DNA from: Pseudomonas putida
GTDB lineage: Bacteria; Pseudomonadota; Gammaproteobacteria; Pseudomonadales; Pseudomonadaceae
NCBI RefSeq assembly: GCF_028682455.1
Contig: NZ_JANHLD010000001.1
Span: 186,001-250,000, forward strand
Length of the DNA: 64,000 nt
Direction: 5' to 3'
Shown: piece after piece, positions 58,334 to 64,000 of the stretch
Layout: the number at the start of each line of letters is the position of its first letter
Position numbering within the stretch: the stretch's first letter is position 1
Program-made: the position numbers and the translations under genes
Notes under the pieces: generated by a model
Database searches by the model: none
What the model was told of the DNA's origin: nothing
Seen by the model: only the letters and a program-made list of their open reading frames with translations

Positions 58334-59167
58334 ATGAACACCTTGACCTGGATTCGTAGCGTCAACGGCACCCTCGGACGGCTGGCGCCGGAGCATGTAG
58401 CAAGCAAGATGCGTCGCGCCTTCATGACCCCGCGCAACCTGCCCCCACGCGAGTGGGAGCTGCCGTTGCTGGCGCGTGCGGAGCGCATCACTTTGCGCTT
58501 CGGATTGTCGGCGCTGCGCTGGGGCAAGGGGCCTACGGTGTTGCTGATGCACGGTTGGGAAGGGCGGCCCACCCAGTTCGCGCACCTGATCGATACCCTG
58601 GTGAAATCGGGCTACACCGCCGTGTCGCTGGAGGGGCCGGCGCATGGTCATTCTCCGGGCCACCAGGCAAATGTCGTGCTGTTTGCCCGGGCGCTGCTGG
58701 AGGCGGCTGCCGAACTGCCTCCGCTCAAAGCCGTAATCGGCCATTCCATGGGTGGTGCCAGTGTCATGCTCGCCTTGCAGTGGGGGTTGCGCGCTGAACG
58801 GGCGGTGAGCATCTCCGCGCCTGCGCAGTTGATGGGGGTATTGCGTGGCTTTGCCAATCGCCTGGGGATGCCGGCGCGGGCGCGCGCAGCCTTCGTTCGC
58901 CAGATCGAGCGGGATGTCGGGATTCAAGTCTCGCGCCTGAACGTGAGCGGCTACCAGCTGGAAATCCCGGCGTTGATCGCGCATGCCGAGGACGACAGCC
59001 TGGTGCCGTCCACTGAGGCTCGTGCAATCCACGACGCATGGTTCGACAGCCGCTTGCTGTTGCTGCCCCAGGGTGGGCACCAGCGTGTACTCTCCGATCC
59101 GCAATTGATCGAGGGCGTCATGTCGCTGCTGGCGCGCCAACCTGTGCCCGCCCGGCAATCTGCCTGA
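58334..59167 (+). CDS. Alpha/beta hydrolase
   Basis: A 277-residue serine hydrolase: oxyanion region VLLMHGWEGRPTQF, nucleophile elbow GHSMGGAS near residue 138, acid in HAEDDSLVP near residue 218 and the histidine in PQGGHQRVLSD near residue 244. It is a cytoplasmic esterase- or thioesterase-like enzyme of unknown substrate. It follows the TetR gene by 26 bases, so it is a likely target of that regulator, and precedes a thioesterase gene by 44 bases. Confidence 0.88.
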   Translation: MNTLTWIRSVNGTLGRLAPEHVASKMRRAFMTPRNLPPREWELPLLARAERITLRFGLSALRWGKGPTVLLMHGWEGRPTQFAHLIDTLVKSGYTAVSLEGPAHGHSPGHQANVVLFARALLEAAAELPPLKAVIGHSMGGASVMLALQWGLRAERAVSISAPAQLMGVLRGFANRLGMPARARAAFVRQIERDVGIQVSRLNVSGYQLEIPALIAHAEDDSLVPSTEARAIHDAWFDSRLLLLPQGGHQRVLSDPQLIEGVMSLLARQPVPARQSA

Positions 59168-59211
59168 GCATCCGTTACACTCTGCCCGTTCATCACAGAC
59201 CTGGAGCGGGC

Positions 59212-59652
59212 ATGAGTTGGGATCTGGCTACACCGTTCACCATCGACCTGCGTGTCGGTGCCGACGATATCGACGGCCTCGGCCACGCCAATAATGCGGT
59301 CTATGTCACCTGGCTCGAGCGCTGTGCCTGGCGCCACTCCCAGCGCCTGGGGCTGGACCTGGCCGAGTACCGCCGGCTGGACCGGGCCATGGCCGTCGTC
59401 CGCCACGAAATCGACTACCTGGCCGCTGCCTATGAAGACGACGAACTGCAGCTGGCAACCTGGATCGTCGATTGGGACCAGCGCCTGAAAATGACCCGGC
59501 GCTTTCAGCTGGTGCGACCCAGTGATGGCACCACCTTGCTGCGTGCGCAGACAACGTTCGTCTGTATCGAGTTATCCACAGGGCGGCCCAAGCGCATGCC
59601 TGGCGAATTCATCGACGGCTACGGCCAGGCGCTGATGACCGGGGCACTGTAG
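59212..59652 (+). CDS. Acyl-CoA thioesterase, hot-dog fold (4HBT)
   Basis: A 146-residue YbgC-like thioesterase. The start MSWDLATPFTIDLRV at 59212 has GGAG 6 bases ahead; the open frame upstream is spacer. The hot-dog motif DGLGHANNAVYVTWLERC with conserved Asn and Tyr marks the family, followed by VRHEIDYLAAAYEDDEL. It would hydrolyse acyl-CoA of unknown chain. It may share the transcript of the hydrolase. Confidence 0.9.
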   Translation: MSWDLATPFTIDLRVGADDIDGLGHANNAVYVTWLERCAWRHSQRLGLDLAEYRRLDRAMAVVRHEIDYLAAAYEDDELQLATWIVDWDQRLKMTRRFQLVRPSDGTTLLRAQTTFVCIELSTGRPKRMPGEFIDGYGQALMTGAL

Positions 59653-59701
59653 GTAGCGGATTTTGCTAGACTGCCGGCCTTTTTCACCCGAGATGCATTC
59701 C

Positions 59702-60661
59702 ATGCAAATTGCCCTGGCCCCGATGGAGGGGCTGGTCGACAACATCCTTCGTGACGTACTCACTCAGGTGGGTGGTATCGACTGGTGTGTCACCGAGTTC
59801 ATTCGCGTCTGCGACCGGCTGTTGCCGGCAGCCACCTTCGACAAGCTGGCGCCAGAGCTGCGCCATGGTGCGCAGACCCTGGCCGGGGTGCCCTTGCGTG
59901 TGCAGCTTCTGGGTTCTGACCCTGTGTGCCTGGCAGAGAACGCGGTGCTTGCCTGTGAGCTGGGCGCGCCGGTGATCGACCTGAACTTCGGCTGCCCGGC
60001 CAAGACAGTGAACAAGTCCCGTGGTGGCGCGGTGCTGCTCAAGGAGCCCGAGTTGCTTCATGCGATCTTGCGTGAAGTGCGCCGAGCAGTGCCTGCGCAT
60101 ATTCCTGTCACCGCCAAGATGCGCCTGGGCTTCGACAGCCCGGATGGCGCGCTGGACTGTGCCCTGGCCCTGGCCGAAGGCGGTGCCGAGCAACTGGTGG
60201 TGCATGCACGGACCAAGGTCGATGGCTACAAGCCGCCAGCGCATTGGGAGTGGGTGGCGCGGGTGCAGGACGTGGTCAAGGTGCCGGTCTATGCCAACGG
60301 TGAAGTCTGGACCCTGGACGACTGGCGGCGCTGCCGCGAAGTCAGCGGTGTCGAAGACATCATGCTCGGTCGCGGGCTGGTATCGCGCCCGGACCTCGCC
60401 CGGCAGATTGCTGCGGTGCGCGACGGTGTCGAATTCGTGCCGATGGACTGGCAGAGCCTGTTGCCGTTGATCCACGACTTCTGGGGCCAGGCCTGCGCGC
60501 AATTGACCCCTCGGCAGGCGCCGGGGCGCTTGAAACAATGGGTGGCAATGCTGACCCGTACCTACCCGGAGGCGGTCGCGTTGTTCACCGAGCTGCGCCG
60601 GGAAACCGACTGCGATCGCGTCGGGCAACTGATCGGCATGCCGGTCAGCGAGGCGGCCTGA
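59702..60661 (+). CDS. dusC: tRNA-dihydrouridine(16) synthase
   Basis: A 319-residue FMN enzyme that reduces U16 of tRNA. The ATG at 59702 ([18 protein letters not shown]) is canonical. The catalytic cysteine is in [17 protein letters not shown], with the FMN-binding [25 protein letters not shown] and [19 protein letters not shown] in place of the DusA/DusB sequences supports DusC. The ibpA heat-shock promoter begins right after its stop. Confidence 0.94.
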   Translation: MQIALAPMEGLVDNILRDVLTQVGGIDWCVTEFIRVCDRLLPAATFDKLAPELRHGAQTLAGVPLRVQLLGSDPVCLAENAVLACELGAPVIDLNFGCPAKTVNKSRGGAVLLKEPELLHAILREVRRAVPAHIPVTAKMRLGFDSPDGALDCALALAEGGAEQLVVHARTKVDGYKPPAHWEWVARVQDVVKVPVYANGEVWTLDDWRRCREVSGVEDIMLGRGLVSRPDLARQIAAVRDGVEFVPMDWQSLLPLIHDFWGQACAQLTPRQAPGRLKQWVAMLTRTYPEAVALFTELRRETDCDRVGQLIGMPVSEAA

Positions 60662-60680
60662 AAAATTTTTTGCAGGGTCG

Positions 60681-60708
60681 CTTGAAAAAAAAGCGAGGGT
60701 CCTTATCT
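60681..60708 (+). promoter_or_regulatory. Sigma32 heat-shock promoter of ibpA
   Basis: CTTGAAA is an exact match to the sigma32 -35 element, followed after 13 bases by CCTTATCT as -10. It lies 68 bases before the ibpA start. Confidence 0.85.
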
Positions 60709-60714
60709 AGGGAG

Positions 60715-60775
60715 TACGCGATGCCGAAGTCGGGTCGCGTGACTAACAACCTCGCTGATTTTCAGGAGATGCACC
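60715..60775 (+). promoter_or_regulatory. ibpA leader, possible RNA thermometer
   Basis: The leader has inverted short pairs, including CTGA-TTT-TCAG directly in front of and partly covering the AGGAG ribosome site at 60764-60768, and GTCGGGTCGCG, which can pair upstream. Small heat-shock genes of proteobacteria often have ROSE-type thermometers here. The fold was not computed. Confidence 0.45.
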
Positions 60776-61222
60776 ATGACTACTGCTTTTTCTCTGGCTC
60801 CACTGTTCCGTCATTCCGTAGGTTTCGACCGTTTCAACGACCTGTTCGAATCTGCGGCGCGTAACGAGGCGGGTAGCAGCTACCCTCCCTACAACGTTGA
60901 AAAACATGGCGAAGACCACTATCGAATCGTTGTTGCTGCAGCCGGTTTCCAGGAGCAAGACCTGGATCTGCAAGTGGAAAAAGGCGTCTTGACCGTTACC
61001 GGTGGCAAGCGTGACAACAACGGTGAAAGCGTCACCTACCTGCATCAGGGCATTGCCCAGCGGGCCTTCAAGTTGTCCTTCCGCCTGGCCGACCACATCG
61101 AGGTCAAGGCCGCCGGCCTGGCCAACGGCTTGCTCAGCATCGACCTGCTGCGCATCGTTCCGGAAGAGGCCAAGGCAAAACGCATCCCGATCAATGGGGA
61201 TAGCAAGCCTGCGCTGAACTGA
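60776..61222 (+). CDS. ibpA: Small heat-shock protein Hsp20 (IbpA family)
   Basis: A 148-residue chaperone that holds unfolded proteins. It starts MTTAFSLAPLFRHSVGFDRF. The alpha-crystallin domain covers about residues 38-130, with YPPYNVEKHGEDHYRIVVA and the conserved FKLSFRLADHIEVKAAGLANGLLSI. The usual C-terminal I-x-I anchor is present as RIPI. A sigma32 promoter and a possible thermometer precede it; the terminator follows closely. Confidence 0.95.
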   Translation: MTTAFSLAPLFRHSVGFDRFNDLFESAARNEAGSSYPPYNVEKHGEDHYRIVVAAAGFQEQDLDLQVEKGVLTVTGGKRDNNGESVTYLHQGIAQRAFKLSFRLADHIEVKAAGLANGLLSIDLLRIVPEEAKAKRIPINGDSKPALN

Positions 61223-61234
61223 GTGCGGTAATGT

Positions 61235-61263
61235 AAAAAAGGGCACCTTCGGGTGCCCTTTTT
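61235..61263 (+). terminator. Terminator of ibpA
   Basis: Stem AAAAGGGCACC-TTCG-GGTGCCCTTTT with a stable UUCG tetraloop. Confidence 0.95.
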
Positions 61264-61269
61264 CGTTGC

Positions 61270-61345
61270 TGTAGGAGCGGGCTTGCCCCGCGAATGCCAT
61301 TTGCCTGCGGGATCGCAATCGCGGGGCAAACCCGCTCCTACAAGG
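61270..61345. repeat. REP palindrome pair
   Basis: GTAGGAGCGGGCTTGCCCCG and CGGGGCAAACCCGCTCCTAC are inverted and about 36 bases apart. The second arm reaches into the last codons of the convergent GGDEF-EAL gene. Confidence 0.88.
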
Positions 61346-64000
61346 CTGGTGCCTCCAGCAGCATGCGGCGAAACTCGATCAGCGGCAACGGCCGGCTGTG
61401 CAAATAGCCCTGGTACAGGAAGCACCCCAGCCGCTCCAGGAACTCCAGCTGTTCCGACAACTCCACACCCTCGGCAATCACTGCCAGATCAAGGCTTCGC
61501 GCCATGGCGACGATGGCTCGTACAATCTCCGCGTCGTTCGGGTCCAGTGGCGCATCGCGTACAAACGACTGGTCGATCTTCAGCGCATCCACCGGCAGAC
61601 GCTTGAGGTAGGTCAGCGATGAATACCCGGTGCCAAAATCATCCATGGCAAAGCTCACGCCATAGCGCTTGAGCTCGCGCATTTTGCTGATGGTGTCTTC
61701 CAGGTTCTGGATGACGATCCCTTCGGTGATTTCCAGCTTGAGCATCTTGTACGGCAGGCGGAAGTCATCGAGGCTGCGCAACACACGCTCGACAAAATCG
61801 TTCTGGCGAAACTGCCGTGGACTGATGTTCACGCACAGGCTGAAGTCGTCCGGGTCGATCAAGTGGTCTCGCAGCATACCGGCGCAGGCATCGCACGCTT
61901 CTTCCAGTATCCAGCTGCCCACTTCGAGAATCAGGCCGCTTTCTTCCAGTACCTGGATGAACTGTGCCGGAGGCTGCTGGCCCAACTGCGGGTGGTGCCA
62001 GCGCAACAGCACTTCGGCGCCGACGATGCGGTTGTCGCGGGCATCGACCTGTGGCTGGAAGTGCAGGGCAAGTTCGCCGCGGGCCAGGGCCAGGCGCAGG
62101 TCGCTTTCCATGCGCAGGCGCTCGCTGGCGGCCTTTTGCATGGTGGTATGGAACAGTTGGGTGGTGTTGCGGCCGGAGTCCTTGGCCCGGTACAGGGCGA
62201 TGTCGGCGCGCTTGAGCAGGTCGGCCGGCGTCGAGCCGTGGTCGGGAATCAGCGCCACACCGATGCTGGGGGTTACCTGCAAGCGCTGGCCGTCCAGCGA
62301 CATCGGTTCGGCCAGCAGCTCGCGTAGGGTGTCGGCCAGCTCGCGGACCTTTTCCGTCACCTCGTCACGGCTGCCTTCCAGGCCGCTGAGCAGCACCACG
62401 AATTCATCGCCACCCAGGCGCGCAACGGTGTCTTCCAGGCGCACGCTGGCTTCCAGGCGCGCGGTGATGATCTTGAGTACCGTGTCGCCCACCGGGTGGC
62501 CCAGCGAGTCGTTGATATGCTTGAAGTGATCCAGGTCCAGGAACAGCAGGGCGCCGCGCAGATTATGGCGCTTGAGCAAGGCGATCTGCTGGCTGAGGCG
62601 GTCCATCAGCAGGGCACGGTTCGGCAGGTTGGTGAGCGGGTCGTGATAGGCCAGGTGGCGAATCTGGGCCTGGGCATTTTTCAGCTGGCTGACATCGCGG
62701 GCGGTGAGCAGCAGGCATTCGGTTTCGTTGAGGGTGAGCGGCTCGATCGACACCTCGACCGTCAGGATCTCGCCACGCTTGTTGCGTCCGAGCATTTCGC
62801 GGTGGTGTACCCGGCCCCTGTCCTGCAATTCATTGATCAGGGCGGTGCGTTGCTTGTCATCGGCCCAGATTCCGATTTCATACACGGTGCGGCCGACCAC
62901 TTCGGCCGAGCTGTAGCCGGTCAGACGACAGAATCCGTCGTTGACCTCCAGGTAGCGACCGCTTTCGAGCTCGGTGATGGTAATGGCGTCGGGACTTGAG
63001 TGGAATGCCTTGGCGAATTTCTCTTCGCTGGCCTTGAGCGCGGCCTCGGCCCGTTGCTGCTGGGTGATGTCGCGCAGGGTGGTAACGCTGCAGGGGTGGT
63101 CGTCGACCGTGATCAGGCGACTGGAGATCACGCAGGTCAGCGGCTGGCCTTCCTGGTGATTGACCACCACCGCGACATTGTTCAAGGCCTGGTCGCGAAT
63201 CACCTGCTCGATGCGCCGGGCACGTTCGGCGGATTCGGCCCACAAGCCGATTTCCTCGGCGGTATGACCGATGACCTGGTCGGCGGTCCAGCCGAAAATC
63301 TGGGTGAAGGCAGGATTGATCTCGATGAAGCGGCCGCTGTCCTGGCGGGTGACGCAGATCGGGTCGGGACTGGCCTGGAACAGGCTGGCGAACTTTTCTT
63401 CCGAGCTGGTCAGGCGTTGCTCGCGTTCGACCTGGTCGGTGATGTCCAGCAGGGTGCCGGCCATGCGCAGCGGTTTGCCGTGTTCGTCGCGATACAGCCG
63501 GGCGCGGCTTTCGATGTAGCGCGAAGTGCCGTTTTCCAGCTGTATATGGTAGGTGATCTGGTAGTTGCCGGCCGGGCCTTCACGCAGGCTGCGGTAGGCT
63601 TGGCGCATGGTGCTGCGCTCCAGCTCCGGCACGCCCTCGAAGAAGGCATCGAAGGACTCGTGGAAGGGCACCGGTTCAAGGCCATGCAGCTCGGCGGCGC
63701 GAGCCGATCCATAGAGCATGCCGCTGGGGATATGCCAGTCCCAGGTGCCCAGCTGGGCTGAATCCAGGGCCAGGTCCAGGCGTTCCTGGCTGTCCTTGAG
63801 GGCTTGCTCGGCGCGCTTGCGTTCGCTGGTGTCGACGAAGGTGCTGAGCAGGCAGACCGTGCCTTCGAGTTCGATGTTCTGGGTGCTGAGGATGCCGTCG
63901 TGGATCTTGCCGCTGCTGGCGCGGAACTGTACCTCCATCGTCACCGGGCCACTGTTGCCCCGGGTGGCCTCCAGCACGGCATTGCGTTGTTGCGGGTTGG
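61338..64000 (-). CDS. PAS-GGDEF-EAL cyclic-di-GMP protein (partial, N-terminus outside window)
   Basis: At least 886 residues are visible and the frame is still open at the window edge. Order from the edge: the end of one PAS domain (STFVDTSERKRAEQALK), three more PAS units (for example ALDSAQLGTWDWHIPSG, FQASPDPICVTRQDSG, FHSSPDAITITELESGR), then GGDEF with intact RLGGDEFVVLL and an I-site RxxD five residues upstream (RLED), then an EAL domain. EAL is EVL here (VGAEVLLRWHHP), but the metal residues are kept: NISPRQF, LEITEG, AMDDFGTGYSS, KIDQSFV, IAEGVE and YQGY. Thus both synthesis and breakdown could occur. Four PAS units suggest control by redox or ligand. The full N-terminus and any membrane part are not seen. 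Confidence 0.92.
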   Translation of the reverse strand, partial: NPQQRNAVLEATRGNSGPVTMEVQFRASSGKIHDGILSTQNIELEGTVCLLSTFVDTSERKRAEQALKDSQERLDLALDSAQLGTWDWHIPSGMLYGSARAAELHGLEPVPFHESFDAFFEGVPELERSTMRQAYRSLREGPAGNYQITYHIQLENGTSRYIESRARLYRDEHGKPLRMAGTLLDITDQVEREQRLTSSEEKFASLFQASPDPICVTRQDSGRFIEINPAFTQIFGWTADQVIGHTAEEIGLWAESAERARRIEQVIRDQALNNVAVVVNHQEGQPLTCVISSRLITVDDHPCSVTTLRDITQQQRAEAALKASEEKFAKAFHSSPDAITITELESGRYLEVNDGFCRLTGYSSAEVVGRTVYEIGIWADDKQRTALINELQDRGRVHHREMLGRNKRGEILTVEVSIEPLTLNETECLLLTARDVSQLKNAQAQIRHLAYHDPLTNLPNRALLMDRLSQQIALLKRHNLRGALLFLDLDHFKHINDSLGHPVGDTVLKIITARLEASVRLEDTVARLGGDEFVVLLSGLEGSRDEVTEKVRELADTLRELLAEPMSLDGQRLQVTPSIGVALIPDHGSTPADLLKRADIALYRAKDSGRNTTQLFHTTMQKAASERLRMESDLRLALARGELALHFQPQVDARDNRIVGAEVLLRWHHPQLGQQPPAQFIQVLEESGLILEVGSWILEEACDACAGMLRDHLIDPDDFSLCVNISPRQFRQNDFVERVLRSLDDFRLPYKMLKLEITEGIVIQNLEDTISKMRELKRYGVSFAMDDFGTGYSSLTYLKRLPVDALKIDQSFVRDAPLDPNDAEIVRAIVAMARSLDLAVIAEGVELSEQLEFLERLGCFLYQGYLHSRPLPLIEFRRMLLEAPAL

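Noticed and set aside
60538..60864. A 108-codon frame joining dusC end, ibpA promoter and ibpA start
   Set aside because: It runs across the sigma32 promoter in a frame unlike either gene; the embedded ATG at 60721 has no adequate site.

Overview
The window is chromosomal DNA of a Pseudomonas, most probably of the P. putida group. This rests on gene order, which from memory matches the htpX-alaA-msrB-gpx-sagS, fadE, exbBD-lpxK-kdsB-murB, rne-rluC, plsX-fabDG-acpP-fabF-pabC-mltG-tmk-holB-tatD and tyrB-uvrB-gltX-dusC-ibpA blocks of P. putida KT2440 and P. aeruginosa PAO1. It also rests on high G+C coding and on the 'gcgggcttgccccgcg' type of REP palindrome. The species cannot be fixed without a search. 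Almost all of it is conserved core genome; the accessory signals are local.

Region 1-7.8 kb: HtpX protease (cut by the window edge), AlaA-type aminotransferase, a set of redox-repair genes (MsrB, glutathione peroxidase, free Met-R-sulfoxide reductase), a SagS-like hybrid sensor kinase, a DUF815 ATPase and a membrane-anchored coiled-coil protein. Region 8.1-13.4 kb: a tRNA-Glu/tRNA-Gly array with a strong sigma70 promoter, facing a 4.6-kb gene for a 1534-residue protein that looks like the Pseudomonas dermonecrotic-toxin-like (DUF6543-type) giant proteins. This is the clearest accessory gene. Region 13.5-19.7 kb: FadE-type acyl-CoA dehydrogenase and partner, GST, ABC-2 exporter, DUF2062 protein.

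Region 19.8-26.9 kb: ComEC, ExbB/ExbD, LpxK, YcaR, KdsB, tyrosine phosphatase and MurB, a tightly overlapping envelope-synthesis run ending in a REP half and an IS3-family remnant. Region 26.9-33.4 kb: RNase E (with an extensive Arg/Glu repeat tail) divergent from RluC, then a HAD phosphatase and SppA/SohB. Region 33.5-43.9 kb: Maf/YceF, the yceD-rpmF-plsX-fabD-fabG-acpP-fabF-pabC lipid-synthesis cluster, MltG, Tmk, HolB and TatD.

Region 43.9-50.3 kb: the small RNA RgsA on the minus strand, whose sequence is complementary to the acpP ribosome-binding site about 6 kb away; a class V aminotransferase divergent from a TetR regulator; a lone MoaA; a DUF4823-like lipoprotein, a DUF1285-like protein and an exported cupin; tRNA-Asn; TyrB. 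Region 50.5-64 kb: SOS-regulated uvrB, an EmrAB-type pump pair, gltX, a second tRNA array (Ala/Glu), a TetR regulator with a palindromic operator over its own promoter, an alpha/beta hydrolase, a hot-dog thioesterase, DusC, heat-shock ibpA with a sigma32 promoter, and the C-terminal part of a PAS-GGDEF-EAL protein running off the window.

No CRISPR array, prophage, plasmid origin or intact insertion sequence was seen. The observations most worth following are the 1534-residue toxin-like protein, the RgsA/acpP pairing visible inside one window, the apparent loss of pilZ and ospR from their usual places, the hairpin in the rne leader, the RNase E repeat tail, and the operator and thermometer-like leaders near 57.7 and 60.7 kb.
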